Shown: positions 38,867-47,570, counted from the first letter of the stretch. The stretch: DNA of 64,000 bases from Rossellomorea aquimaris TF-12 (GCF_001648555.1 NZ_LQXM01000027.1:62001-126000), one strand, 5' to 3'. Numbers and translations are program-made. The notes: generated by a model not told the origin, from the letters alone.

Positions 38867-40393
38867 TTATCCCTCAAAGTCATCATCATGGATGTTCGGC
38901 ATTGAAAATGCTCTTGGTCCATACATGCCTTGACCTTGTGGTCCCATCGGCATTCCTTGACCCATCTGCATTCCATAACCTTGAGGTCCCATTGGCATTC
39001 CTTGGCCCATCATTCCTGGTCCTCCGTAGCCATAAGGTTGCTGCATTCCTTGAGGCATTTGTTGTGGCATCATATGATGTTGCATCATCGGACCGTATCC
39101 TTGTGGTCCCCCACATCCACAATCTCCTTGATCACTCGCACCCATTACTCCTGAAGGCTGACCCATAGGCATTTGTGCACCCATGACTCCTGTCGGTTGT
39201 TGCCCCATTGGCATCTGTGCTCCCATGACTCCTGACGGCTGCCCCATTGGCATTTGATACCCCGGCATAAAGGATGAAGGTGACTCTTCAGTCATTGCAC
39301 CTTGGACTTGACCTTGTGGACCCATTCCATATCCACCAGGCATCCCACCTCCAAATCCTGGACCTGGCATAACCGGGGACACAGGGTAACAGTATTGGTT
39401 GAATGGCATTTGTCCCGGCATTTGTCCTGGCATTTGTCCTGGCATTTGTCCTGGCATTTGCACCGAAGGATAATCGTTTTCATCTGAGACACCCATGACT
39501 CCTGTCGGTTGCCCCATTGGTTGTTGCATTGGCATTTGCATTGGCATTTGCCCTTGCATTTGAGGCATATATGGCATTACGGATGAAGACTCTTCCTCAT
39601 ACCCCATCTGTGGCATCATAGGCATTTGTTGCATTCCTGGCATTGTAGATGCTCCTTGAACTTGGCCTTGAGGCCCCATTGGCATTCCTTGACCCATTGG
39701 CATTCCGTAGCCTCCTGGTTGCATTCCGCCTCCATATGGAGCTCCATAGCCTGGTCCTGGCATTACTGGTGAAACAGGTACGCAGTTATTTGGGTTTAAA
39801 TACATAGGCTGATTGTATCCTCCTTGTGGTTGTGTTGGCATTTGTAAGCTTTCTTCCTCATCTTGAACACCTTTAACAACATCTTGTTTTGGTTTTTCTT
39901 TCTTTTGTTCTTTTGCTTTTGGGAGAACATTAGTAGGTTTAGGCGGCATTTGTGGTTGTGGTTTAGGCTTTGGCTTCATTTGTTGTTTAGGCTGTTGAAC
40001 TTGCATATTCGCCATGTTCATCATGTAGTAATTATTAATATCGATTTCTGGTACAACTGGCTGCGGCATTTTGGGAGTAAATGGTTTTTGGACTTCTTTC
40101 GGCTTTTCTTGCTTCGGCTTTTCAGCCACTGGCATGGTAACGGGCTTTTGCTCTTTAAAAGGATGCTCTGCTTTTGGCATCTCTTTCTTTGGCATCTCCT
40201 TTGATCCATAATTGATTTGTGTCTCTTTTTTTACGGATCCTCCCGTTGTTGGTACTTTAATTTTCATACCCGGCATGATCATATCAGGGTTTGAAAGCTG
40301 GGCATTCATCTGTTTTAACTCTTCGAAATTCACACCATATTTTTTGGCGATTTTCCAAAGAGTGTCCCCTTTTTGAACAATATGGATTTTCAC
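38867..40393 (-). CDS. safA: spore coat assembly protein SafA
   Basis: Morphogenetic protein that organises the inner spore coat at the cortex interface. The 508-residue product opens with a LysM domain (KIHIVQKGDTLWKIAKKYGV, then MIMPGMKIKVP) that binds peptidoglycan, then a lysine-proline-rich linker (about 55-150) and a long Met/Gln/Pro/Gly-rich region with repeats such as MPGQ and PSGVMGAQMPMGQ. GTG at 40393 after GAGGAGGG gives the canonical N-terminus; an ATG seven codons earlier precedes the ribosome site. It is longer than B. subtilis SafA (387 aa), the extra length lying in the repeats. It heads the safA-kinase-YhcN gene group and has a sigma-E-type promoter. Confidence 0.92.
   Translation of the reverse strand: MKIHIVQKGDTLWKIAKKYGVNFEELKQMNAQLSNPDMIMPGMKIKVPTTGGSVKKETQINYGSKEMPKKEMPKAEHPFKEQKPVTMPVAEKPKQEKPKEVQKPFTPKMPQPVVPEIDINNYYMMNMANMQVQQPKQQMKPKPKPQPQMPPKPTNVLPKAKEQKKEKPKQDVVKGVQDEEESLQMPTQPQGGYNQPMYLNPNNCVPVSPVMPGPGYGAPYGGGMQPGGYGMPMGQGMPMGPQGQVQGASTMPGMQQMPMMPQMGYEEESSSVMPYMPQMQGQMPMQMPMQQPMGQPTGVMGVSDENDYPSVQMPGQMPGQMPGQMPGQMPFNQYCYPVSPVMPGPGFGGGMPGGYGMGPQGQVQGAMTEESPSSFMPGYQMPMGQPSGVMGAQMPMGQQPTGVMGAQMPMGQPSGVMGASDQGDCGCGGPQGYGPMMQHHMMPQQMPQGMQQPYGYGGPGMMGQGMPMGPQGYGMQMGQGMPMGPQGQGMYGPRAFSMPNIHDDDFEG
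39405..39462 (-). repeat. 12-bp tandem repeats inside safA
   Basis: On the plus strand GGCATTTGTCCT recurs four to five times nearly unchanged, encoding consecutive MPGQ units. Such arrays change length by slippage. Related longer units encoding GVMGAQMPMGQ lie at about 39140-39260. Confidence 0.85.
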
Positions 40394-40466
40394 TATTTTT
40401 CCCTCCTCAGGCATAAGTCTATATATCCTATGACAAGATAGGCAAATTGCTAATCATCTACATAAA

Positions 40467-40495
40467 AACTTATGAAAAGGTTAAATAAAATATAC
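40467..40495 (-). promoter_or_regulatory. sigma-E promoter of safA
   Basis: Minus-strand GTATATT (40489-40495), 14-base spacer, CATAAGTT (40467-40474), close to the sigma-E pattern KMATATT-N14-CATACAnT. It lies 74 bases ahead of the safA start; B. subtilis safA is a sigma-E gene. Confidence 0.65.
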
Positions 40496-40560
40496 CGAAA
40501 AGAAAAGCGGCAGGGAGGAGACAAGCTATTTTGTTTCTTAGGAATTGAGTAAATTGGAAA

Positions 40561-40707
40561 AGTGAAAATAAACGGTGATTGTTGATGATAAAATAATGTA
40601 GTTGATCATAAATTTGCGATGATTTATTAAGTTGAAAATATAATCGCGAAAGTTGAAAATAAACTTCGAAAAGTTAAAAATAAATTCAAGAAAATTGAAA
40701 ATAAACG
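40561..40707. repeat. phased 20-21 bp tandem array between safA and nadA
   Basis: Related units recur at 40561, 40581, 40601, 40631, 40652, 40673 and 40695. Typical forms are GTTGAAAATAAACTTCGAAAA and GTTAAAAATAAATTCAAGAA. The later units are the best preserved. The array is A-rich on the plus strand and includes one ATTTGCGA. No gene is seen in 40496-40840; a 73-codon plus-strand frame across the array is made of the repeat and has no ribosome site. Confidence 0.7.
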
Positions 40708-40834
40708 TTTACACAGACCGATTTGTAGTCAAAATCTCCTCTTTTCAATGGATATTTACATCTCGCATTCTCTATTCTATAAAAACTCCCTCTAAAAACT
40801 GCTTAAAATGTGTGAAACCGGACTTTTTTCAACA

Positions 40835-40883
40835 AAAAATAACTTCGATTCATGAGAAGCTATGCTTATCATGAATCGAAGTT
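40835..40883 (-). terminator. terminator of the nadBCA operon
   Basis: Minus-strand AACTTCGATTCATGA pairs perfectly with TCATGAATCGAAGTT across a 13-base loop and is followed by ATTTTTTGTTG. It begins four bases after the nadA stop. Confidence 0.9.
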
Positions 40884-40886
40884 CAT

Positions 40887-41993
40887 CTACACTCGTTCTA
40901 ACATCCGTTCTAATGCGAAAATAGCATTGGTTGAGACTTCGTCATTCACTTTAATAATATTTTCCACTTTTCCGTTAACGATATTTTCTAATGACCACAG
41001 TAAGTGAGGCAGGTCGATACGATTCATGGTTAAACACGGACACATATATGGATTCAATGAAATGATTTTCTTATCAGGATGCTGCTGGATAAGTCTTTTC
41101 ACCAGATTCATTTCTGTTCCGATTGCCCACGATGAACCACTCGGAGCATTTTCGATGGTTTCAATGATGAATTTGGTGCTTCCGTTCAAATCAGATTTCT
41201 CCACCACTTCACGACGACATTCTGGATGGACGATGATCTTCATATCAGGATGTTCGTTTCTTACTTGTTTTACATTTTCTACGGTGAAATTTTCGTGAAC
41301 TGAACAGTGGCCCTTCCAAAGAATGACTTTTATCTTTTGGATATCCCCATCAAAGACAAGCTCATTTCTTATTGGGTCCCATATGGCCATTTCATTTAAA
41401 GGAATACCAAGATCCGCTGCGGTATTTCTCCCTAAATGTTGATCCGGTAAGAATAATATTCTTTCTTTCTCTCCAAGTGCCCATTTCACCATTTTATGTG
41501 CGTTGGAAGACGTGACCGTCGCTCCACCATTTTTTCCTACAAAGCTTTTAATGGCTGCAGTTGAATTGACATACGTTAGAGGAATGATACTATCTCCAAA
41601 CAACTCCATTAACTTATCCCATGCATTTTCTGTTTGATAAATATCGGCCATGTCCGCCATGGAGCATCCTGCTCTCATATCAGGTAAAATGACGACTTGA
41701 TTATCATCGGTTAAGATATCAGCAGTCTCCGCCATAAAGTGAACTCCGCAAAATACAATGTGTTCGGCCTCTTTGTTCTGAGCAGAAATTTGTGCAAGTT
41801 GGAGGGAATCTCCAACGGCATCTGCGAATTGAATAACTTCATCTTTTTGATAATGATGTCCAGGAATAAAAAGTTTTTTCCCTAATTGATTCTTTATTTC
41901 TTTTACTCTATTTTCCATTTCAACCACTGATAGAGATGTAATGGATTCCGGTATCATTCCCGTATCCTTTGTTAATTCTTCAAGTAACCCCAT
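40887..41993 (-). CDS. nadA: quinolinate synthase NadA
   Basis: 4Fe-4S enzyme condensing iminoaspartate with dihydroxyacetone phosphate to quinolinate. The 368-residue product has the three cluster cysteines in [24 protein letters not shown] and [14 protein letters not shown], and the motif [17 protein letters not shown] near the N-terminus, matching the long Bacillus-type NadA. Third gene of nadB-nadC-nadA, 21 bp after nadC. Synthesis of NAD is repressed through NiaR acting at the shared operator. Confidence 0.96.
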   Translation of the reverse strand: MGLLEELTKDTGMIPESITSLSVVEMENRVKEIKNQLGKKLFIPGHHYQKDEVIQFADAVGDSLQLAQISAQNKEAEHIVFCGVHFMAETADILTDDNQVVILPDMRAGCSMADMADIYQTENAWDKLMELFGDSIIPLTYVNSTAAIKSFVGKNGGATVTSSNAHKMVKWALGEKERILFLPDQHLGRNTAADLGIPLNEMAIWDPIRNELVFDGDIQKIKVILWKGHCSVHENFTVENVKQVRNEHPDMKIIVHPECRREVVEKSDLNGSTKFIIETIENAPSGSSWAIGTEMNLVKRLIQQHPDKKIISLNPYMCPCLTMNRIDLPHLLWSLENIVNGKVENIIKVNDEVSTNAIFALERMLERV

Positions 41994-42014
41994 TCTTTCT
42001 TACCCCTTTCAAAC

Positions 42015-42848
42015 CTACATTAGTACTCTTGCGCTTATATCGAGAGCTTTAACTGAATGTGTTAAATAGCCTAAAGAAATGTATTGAACACCCGTATTGG
42101 CATAATCAAGAAGGCTTTCCTTTGTAATCCCTCCTGATGCCTCTGTTACGATATGGGGTGGCACTAACTTAATCCACTCATTTATATCTCCAGGAGAACA
42201 ATTATCGAACATAATGATATCTGCTCCACTTTCAATAGCATCTTCTAATTGTTTCTTTGATTCTATTTCAACTTCCACTTTTACCGTATGTCCAACGGAG
42301 CCCTTCACCTGATGGACAGCATTTAGGATGGAGCCTGCAAAGGAAATATGATTATCTTTTAACATCACAGCATCATATAAACCATTTCTGTGATTGTATC
42401 CCCCACCAGTCCTTACTGCATATTTTTCAAGCATCCTTAAGCCAGGAGTCGTTTTCCTTGTATCACAAATCCTCACTCCTGTTTCTGACACTTCTGATAC
42501 GGCTTTATTTGTTTCTGTCGCAATCCCGCTCATCCGTTGAATAAGATTTAATACAACCCTTTCAGCTTGCAAAAGATCTCGAACGGGTCCGACTACTTTT
42601 GCAAGTAATTGTCCTTCTTCTACTTTTTCTCCATCCTCTACTAATACTTCAACCTCAACGGATTGGTTAAGTAAAGGGAAGGCTATTTCAATCACATCTT
42701 TCCCACAAAATATCCCTTTCTCTTTTACCATCAAATAAAAAATACCTTTGTCTTTTGAAGAAAAGAGAACCTCTGAAGAAAGATCTCCGTCTCCAAGGTC
42801 TTCGTTATAAAATTGTTCAAGCATAGACTTTAGTTTCATTTTGTTCAT
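42015..42848 (-). CDS. nadC: nicotinate-nucleotide pyrophosphorylase (carboxylating) NadC
   Basis: Converts quinolinate and PRPP to nicotinate mononucleotide and CO2. The 277-residue product has EDLGDGDLSSEV near the N-terminus, TRKTTPGLRMLEKYAVRTGGG (arginine and histidine ligands of quinolinate, near residue 135; shown in two overlapping parts) and the barrel motifs VEVEIESKKQLEDAI and ASGGITKESLLDYANTGVQ. It overlaps nadB by 32 bases; GAGGGTG lies before ATG 42848. Confidence 0.96.
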   Translation of the reverse strand: MNKMKLKSMLEQFYNEDLGDGDLSSEVLFSSKDKGIFYLMVKEKGIFCGKDVIEIAFPLLNQSVEVEVLVEDGEKVEEGQLLAKVVGPVRDLLQAERVVLNLIQRMSGIATETNKAVSEVSETGVRICDTRKTTPGLRMLEKYAVRTGGGYNHRNGLYDAVMLKDNHISFAGSILNAVHQVKGSVGHTVKVEVEIESKKQLEDAIESGADIIMFDNCSPGDINEWIKLVPPHIVTEASGGITKESLLDYANTGVQYISLGYLTHSVKALDISARVLM

Positions 42849-44403
42849 GAAATTTCACCCTCAATTGGTTTTCTTGTTTCTGAAGAATTATTTTTCTTTT
42901 TAACCATATTTCATTATTCTCTTCAGGAAAATCAGATCGAATATGTCCACCCCTGCTTTCAGTTCGTAAAAGAGCTGATTGAGTAATGAGCATGCTAACG
43001 ATCCACATGAAATAGATTTTAATCTGTTCTGGTGAAGCAGAATCTATATTTTCATTCAAAGTGAAGGGATGGCTTTTTAGCCAATTCAAGTGAGTATTTA
43101 ATTCATCCTCGAATCGAATGATTCCTACACTTTTCATCATACGTTCCTTTAATTCATGAGGTTGAAAACCCATATGCGTTATGGGTTTTCGATTCTTTTG
43201 TTCTACATGCATTAGATGGTGATTTGAACAATTCTCACCTTGTTCAATTAAATAGTTTCCTAGGCGCACACCATACACTAAGCCCTCTAATAGAGAGTTA
43301 CTCGCCAGGCGATTAGCTCCGTGAACTCCGCTGCATGCTACCTCTCCGATTGCATACAGTCCAGGTACATTGGTTCTTCCTACGTCGTCGGTTAATATAC
43401 CACCCATCATAAAATGACACCCTGGTGATACAGGGATTTTTCCTTTTTCAATCGAAATCTTTTGCTCTGAGAAAAGAGTACTAATGGAAGGGAATTTTAC
43501 TTGGAAGTTTTTTATCTTACTAATATCTAAAAATACTTCTCTACCAGCTAATCGCTGTTGATAGATTCTTTCAGCCACAATATGACGGGGGGCTAACTCA
43601 AGTAAAGGATCAACGTTTTCCATAATCCTTTCTCCCCTGTCATTTATAAGTGTAGCCCCTTCCCCACGAACAGCTTCTGATATGAGACCGTGAGTTTTTC
43701 CGTTCATCCAAAGAAGAGTAGGATGGAATTGTATGAATTCCATATCAGCCAGCTTTGCACCAGCGAGAAAGGCAAGTGCCATACCATCCCCCGACACAGA
43801 AGGATGATTGGAAGTAGAAGAATAAAGTCCGCCAATCCCTTCCGTAGCAAGGACAACATGGGAAGCATAATACGTTCTTATTGTTCCTTCTTCATTCTTT
43901 GTTTTCACTCCGCAACATGTTCCTTTATTGTCTTTCATTAGTTCACATACCATTTCTTCTTCTATAAAATCAACTTCATTTGTAAGGGTCCCTAATAAAT
44001 AATTCACTAAAAATTTTCCTGTTTGGTCTCCTCCACTATGCAAAATCCGATTAGCACTATGTGCACCTTCCATGCCGAGGGAGAGATTTCCATCACCATC
44101 TTTATCAAAAGGAGCGCCTTCTTTAACTAATGCTTCAATGACTCTCTTTCCATCGTTAATTAATCGATTCACAAGGTCTTCAGCTTGATGATACCGTCCT
44201 GCTGCTAATGTATCGAGATAATGGTCTTCAATACGATCATTTTTTCCGATGGGTGCTGCAATTCCTCCTTGAGCTAAATAGGAATTGCTACTCGTTATTT
44301 TATTCTTTGTGATAATCCTCACATAAAATTGATCTTGAATCTGTCTTGCAAGCTGTAACGCTGCAATGCCACTTCCTATAATTAAAATATTGGGTTTTTT
44401 CAT
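42817..44403 (-). CDS. nadB: L-aspartate oxidase NadB
   Basis: Flavoenzyme that oxidises L-aspartate to iminoaspartate, the first step of NAD synthesis. The 528-residue product shows the FAD motif LIIGSGIAALQLARQI, SYLAQGGIAAPIG, the active-site region EFIQFHPTL and GVHGANRLASNSLLEGLVYG, and the C-terminal helical domain that is more diverged. First gene of nadBCA, divergent from nifS with a shared NiaR operator in the 123-base gap. No missing residues noticed. Confidence 0.96.
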   Translation of the reverse strand: MKKPNILIIGSGIAALQLARQIQDQFYVRIITKNKITSSNSYLAQGGIAAPIGKNDRIEDHYLDTLAAGRYHQAEDLVNRLINDGKRVIEALVKEGAPFDKDGDGNLSLGMEGAHSANRILHSGGDQTGKFLVNYLLGTLTNEVDFIEEEMVCELMKDNKGTCCGVKTKNEEGTIRTYYASHVVLATEGIGGLYSSTSNHPSVSGDGMALAFLAGAKLADMEFIQFHPTLLWMNGKTHGLISEAVRGEGATLINDRGERIMENVDPLLELAPRHIVAERIYQQRLAGREVFLDISKIKNFQVKFPSISTLFSEQKISIEKGKIPVSPGCHFMMGGILTDDVGRTNVPGLYAIGEVACSGVHGANRLASNSLLEGLVYGVRLGNYLIEQGENCSNHHLMHVEQKNRKPITHMGFQPHELKERMMKSVGIIRFEDELNTHLNWLKSHPFTLNENIDSASPEQIKIYFMWIVSMLITQSALLRTESRGGHIRSDFPEENNEIWLKRKIILQKQENQLRVKFHEQNETKVYA

Positions 44404-44422
44404 AAAAAATCCTCCTGTTTAT

Positions 44423-44471
44423 TTACAGGTGTCTTGACACATATATTTACACATATTTAAACTAATGACAA
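44423..44471. promoter_or_regulatory. divergent nadBCA / nifS-niaR promoters with NiaR operator
   Basis: The palindrome GTGTCTTGACAC lies within TTACAGGTGTCTTGACAC (44423-44440), which agrees with my recollection of the NiaR (YrxA) box. For nadB the minus strand has TTGTCA (44466-44471), 16-base spacer, TAAATA (44444-44449), so the box covers its start point. For nifS the plus strand has TTGACA (44434-44439) inside the box and a weak -10 TAAACT after 18 bases. One repressor dimer could thus silence both directions. Confidence 0.75.
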
Positions 44472-44526
44472 GAGTTTTTTACTTATGAGATGTTTTCAGA
44501 ATTTTCTTTTGAAGGAAGGTAATGGG

Positions 44527-45666
44527 ATGAGTTATTTTGATTATGCTGCTACTACGCCTATTGATCATGATAGTTTAGAAGTTTTTACAAAGGTCAGCAA
44601 GGAATTCTGGGGGAACCCAAGCAGTCTTCACGAAATTGGCGGAAAATCAGAGGGGCTGCTTCAAAGATGTAGAGAAACACTTGCGGACATTCTCCATGTT
44701 CCTTCTAAAGGAATTTATTTTACATCAGGAGGAACGGAAGGAAATCATTTGGCCCTGTTAACCTTAGGGTTGAGTAGACAAGATAAAGGAAAGCATATCA
44801 TACTCAGTAGTGGTGAACACTCTTCACTCCACTCCTCAGCTCTTTTTTTAGAGAAGCTTGGGTTTACCATTACGAGAATCCCTCTCACCTCACAGGGGTT
44901 AGTTGATGTCCCCAAACTGAAAGAAGCGATTACAAATGAAACGACGATTGTTTCCATCGGGCATATCAACGGTGAAATTGGAAGTATTCAACCTTTAAAG
45001 CAAATAAAAGCATTACTTGATGGTTCCTGCATTCTTTTACACAGTGATATGGTCCAATCCTTCGGTAAGCTTCCCTTGGAAGATGTGACCTCTATTGTAG
45101 ATAGCTTTACGGTATCCTCTCATAAAATTTATGGACCAAAAGGGGTTGGAGCAGTCTACATCAATCCTTCCTTGGATGTTTATCCTTATCTCCCTGAACA
45201 AACCCATGAAGGAGGATATAGAGGGGGCACCGTTAATGTTCCAGGAATTGCAGGCTTTGTAACAGCAGCAAGCAAGTTCAATGCTCATACCTTTGATCAT
45301 TACAAAGGTCTTCGCCAACACTTTTTCAGTTGTTTAGATGAGCACTTGCCTGGAAAATATACCTGTTACGAAGCTCCCGAAGATGCTCAGCTTCCTCACC
45401 TCATCGGTCTAAGCATACATGGATTGGAAGGACAATGGCTCATGCTTGAATGCAATCGAAGTGGATTCAGTATTTCAACTGGAAGTGCATGTCAGGTGGG
45501 GAAGCAGGGCTTGTCCAGGACCCTAACCAGCATGGGCGTGAGCAGTCGTGAAAGCAAAGAATTTATTCGTATTTCTTTTGGAAAAGAAACAACAGAAAAA
45601 CAAGTGGAAGACCTTGTCATTACATTGTCTACCATCCACACGAATACACTATCTTCCTTAACTTAA
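44527..45666 (+). CDS. nifS: cysteine desulfurase NifS (NAD-linked)
   Basis: Second class-V aminotransferase-like desulfurase, 379 residues, with PLP lysine in TVSSHKIYGPKG (Lys200) and active cysteine in STGSACQVGKQG (Cys322). In B. subtilis the nadB-linked NifS supplies sulfur for the NadA Fe-S cluster, and the gene position here (divergent from nadB, before niaR) is identical. ATG at 44527 has GGAAGG nearby; the frame opens 14 codons earlier without support. It is clearly diverged from IscS at 1508, so it is not a recent duplicate. Confidence 0.94.
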   Translation: MSYFDYAATTPIDHDSLEVFTKVSKEFWGNPSSLHEIGGKSEGLLQRCRETLADILHVPSKGIYFTSGGTEGNHLALLTLGLSRQDKGKHIILSSGEHSSLHSSALFLEKLGFTITRIPLTSQGLVDVPKLKEAITNETTIVSIGHINGEIGSIQPLKQIKALLDGSCILLHSDMVQSFGKLPLEDVTSIVDSFTVSSHKIYGPKGVGAVYINPSLDVYPYLPEQTHEGGYRGGTVNVPGIAGFVTAASKFNAHTFDHYKGLRQHFFSCLDEHLPGKYTCYEAPEDAQLPHLIGLSIHGLEGQWLMLECNRSGFSISTGSACQVGKQGLSRTLTSMGVSSRESKEFIRISFGKETTEKQVEDLVITLSTIHTNTLSSLT

Positions 45667-45719
45667 AGATAGAGTTGTGGTATGATTTGCTATATCATTT
45701 CGGTACGGAGGAGATTTTT

Positions 45720-46262
45720 TTGACAGGAAAAAAGATACTTGGGGAAGAAAGAAGACAATTAATTCTCGACAAGCTGATCACTGAGAAGGCTCCTATTACT
45801 GGAGGAGATCTGGCTAGGCTGACAAATGTAAGTCGTCAAGTGATTGTTAGTGATATTACCTTACTTAAAGCAAAGGGTGAACCCATCATCGCTACGAGTC
45901 AAGGGTATTTATATATGCCAAATACTCATCAAGATACATTAATCGAACGTGTCATAGCGTGTCAGCATGCTCCTGAAAAATCTGAAGAAGAGTTATTATT
46001 ACTTGTAGATTATGGAGTCACCGTCAAGGATGTAAAGATTGAACATGGAGTCTATGGTGATTTGACTGCGTCCATCATGGTTTCTAATCGTAAAGAAGTC
46101 GAGCAATTCATGAAGAAAATCAAAGATACAAAGGCTTCATTTTTATCCGAACTAACAGATGGTATCCACCTTCACACCATTATGGCTCAGGATGAAAAGA
46201 CCTTGATGACCGCTGAACAAGCACTAAAAAAAGCAGGATTCCTTATTGAATCTTATCAATAA
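45720..46262 (+). CDS. niaR: NAD biosynthesis transcriptional repressor NiaR (YrxA/NadR)
   Basis: Nicotinic-acid-responsive repressor of 180 residues, the same length as B. subtilis YrxA. It has an N-terminal HTH_11 domain (DLARLTNVSRQVIVSDITLL) and a 3H domain with conserved histidines in IEHGVYGDLTASI and LTDGIHLHTIMA that bind a metal. TTG at 45720 after GGAGGAG is the start; the frame opens 15 codons earlier inside the intergenic region. It is co-transcribed with nifS, 53 bases downstream, and should bind the operator at 44423-44440. Confidence 0.94.
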   Translation: MTGKKILGEERRQLILDKLITEKAPITGGDLARLTNVSRQVIVSDITLLKAKGEPIIATSQGYLYMPNTHQDTLIERVIACQHAPEKSEEELLLLVDYGVTVKDVKIEHGVYGDLTASIMVSNRKEVEQFMKKIKDTKASFLSELTDGIHLHTIMAQDEKTLMTAEQALKKAGFLIESYQ

Positions 46263-46267
46263 AGAAT

Positions 46268-46304
46268 AAAAACCAGAATCCAACTCTCTTGGGTTCTGGT
46301 TTTT
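46268..46304 (+). terminator. bidirectional terminator between niaR and pheA
   Basis: AAAAACCAGAATCC pairs with GGGTTCTGGTTTTT (a single mismatch), between converging genes. Confidence 0.85.
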
Positions 46305-46306
46305 AT

Positions 46307-47158
46307 TTATTCATCTAAGAGAAAGGACGGATAAGTTCCTACCATCTTTACTTTACACCCTAAGGCTTCCATTTCATTAATAGCCCCAGGCAATAATATT
46401 TCATCCATTCCATGAGCAACATCTATTAAGAAAAAGTATTCACCAAGCCCCGTCTTTAAAGGTCTGGATTCTATTTTACTTAAGTTTAGTTGTCTCCATG
46501 CAAAAGTTGATAAAACTTGATGAAGTGCTCCTGAACGATCCTTTGGAAGGGTGACCATAAGAGTCGTTTTCTCAGTGTTTTTTTTATGAGATAGAGAGAC
46601 CTGCCCACCATTTTTGTGCAATACGATAAAGCGAGTATGATTATAGGCAAAGTCATGGATATTTTCTTCTACTATCGTTAGCCCATATTTTGCTGCTGAC
46701 AATTCATTTCCTATGGCAGCTAATTTTTTTTCAGGATTTTCACTGACATACTTGGCTGCTGCTGCTGTAGAAGTCGTTTGTTCTAAAGAAACCCCTCGAT
46801 ACTTCCCGTGTAAAAACTTATGACACTGAGCTAGTGCATGGGAATGAGAAAGAATTTTTTCAATGGAAGATCCCCCTTTACTCCACTCAGGGTGTACCAT
46901 CATATGTTGTTGGATAGCTGATGTTAATTCAGCAACAATCGATAAATTGACTTCATGAAATAAATAATCAACGGTAATATGTACAGACCCTTCTAATGCA
47001 TTTTCTAAAGGGACGACTGCATAATCCACTTCATTCTCAATCACAGCTTCTATACAATCGGGTATCGTAACATATGGAACAGATTGATGATGAGGAAATG
47101 CCTTCTTAACAGCTAAATCTGTAAAGGAAGCCTCGGGTCCTAAATAAGCAATTTTCAC
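46307..47158 (-). CDS. pheA: prephenate dehydratase PheA
   Basis: Converts prephenate to phenylpyruvate in phenylalanine synthesis. The 283-residue product has MKIAYLGPEASFTDLAVKKA, the catalytic threonine in YNHTRFIVL (near residue 175) and a C-terminal ACT domain with KIESRPLKTGLGEYFFLID, the feedback site for phenylalanine. It is monofunctional, with no chorismate mutase domain. It lies downstream of pheB-obg in the pattern of B. subtilis but is separated from pheB by a 390-base repeat-filled gap. Confidence 0.96.
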   Translation of the reverse strand: MKIAYLGPEASFTDLAVKKAFPHHQSVPYVTIPDCIEAVIENEVDYAVVPLENALEGSVHITVDYLFHEVNLSIVAELTSAIQQHMMVHPEWSKGGSSIEKILSHSHALAQCHKFLHGKYRGVSLEQTTSTAAAAKYVSENPEKKLAAIGNELSAAKYGLTIVEENIHDFAYNHTRFIVLHKNGGQVSLSHKKNTEKTTLMVTLPKDRSGALHQVLSTFAWRQLNLSKIESRPLKTGLGEYFFLIDVAHGMDEILLPGAINEMEALGCKVKMVGTYPSFLLDE

Positions 47159-47277
47159 TCTACTCTTCCTTTCAAGAAATTTAAAGAATATTCTATCATG
47201 AATGCATAATACCTGTACACAAATTTATTTTAAATCTGTTTTATAAAGAATGTTGTTATTTGAGGTGAGAAAGTTGT

Positions 47278-47345
47278 TGATTTCCGCTTCAGGATGCTCG
47301 TTTCCGCGGGGCGTGAGATGAGCATCCTCTGGTTTTGCCCTGCGT
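47278..47345. repeat. dispersed intergenic repeat (GATTTCCGCT type) with hairpin
   Basis: Starts GATTTCCGCTTCAGGATGCT. The arms AGGATGCTC (47291-47299) and GAGCATCCT (47320-47328) flank TTTCCGCGGGGCG. From memory it resembles a GC-rich repeat common between genes in Bacillaceae; a more decayed copy may lie at 4728-4815. Its GC content is plainly above that of the surrounding DNA. Confidence 0.65.
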
Positions 47346-47349
47346 GGTC

Positions 47350-47472
47350 TCACTGTCTAGCTATGGGGCTATGGGGCTATGGGGCTTAGGGACTCGAGGG
47401 TATAAGTCAATTCTGCTAAAAAGGCAAAATGCGCCTTATACTTGAAGCCCTGATCAAAGTCCCTCTCCATTT
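47350..47472. repeat. second dispersed element with long nested hairpin and 9-bp tandem repeat
   Basis: Begins CTGTCTAGCTATGGGGCTAT with three direct copies of GCTATGGGG. Then AGGGACT...GGG...GTATAAG faces CTTATAC...CCC...AGTCCCT (47391-47466), a nested inverted repeat around AAAAAGGCAAAATGCGC. I recall closely similar Bacillaceae intergenic elements (GTCTAGCTCC...AAAAGGCAAAACGCGCC). It directly abuts the previous repeat. No gene is seen in 47159-47546. Confidence 0.65.
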
Positions 47473-47538
47473 CCCGATCTATCTAACACTTACTAATTCA
47501 CAAAGCCAGTGACAACAGCAATCTTTGCGAATAAAACA

Positions 47539-47570
47539 AAAAAGAAGTGTTAGGCTCCTGAGCCTAACAC
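47539..47570 (-). terminator. terminator overlapping the pheB stop codon
   Basis: Minus-strand GTGTTAGGCT pairs perfectly with AGCCTAACAC around a four-base loop and is followed by TTCTTTTTTG. The pheB TAA lies within the descending arm. Confidence 0.85.

Noticed and set aside
38886..40209. Several antisense and shifted frames within safA (Trp/His/Leu-rich or Cys/Lys-rich)
   Set aside because: They are by-products of the Met/Gln/Pro repeat codons; none has a ribosome site or a credible protein sequence.
40561..40874. 73-codon plus-strand reading frame over the tandem array
   Set aside because: It is composed of the repeat itself, rich in KINxxKLKI, and runs into the nadA terminator hairpin.
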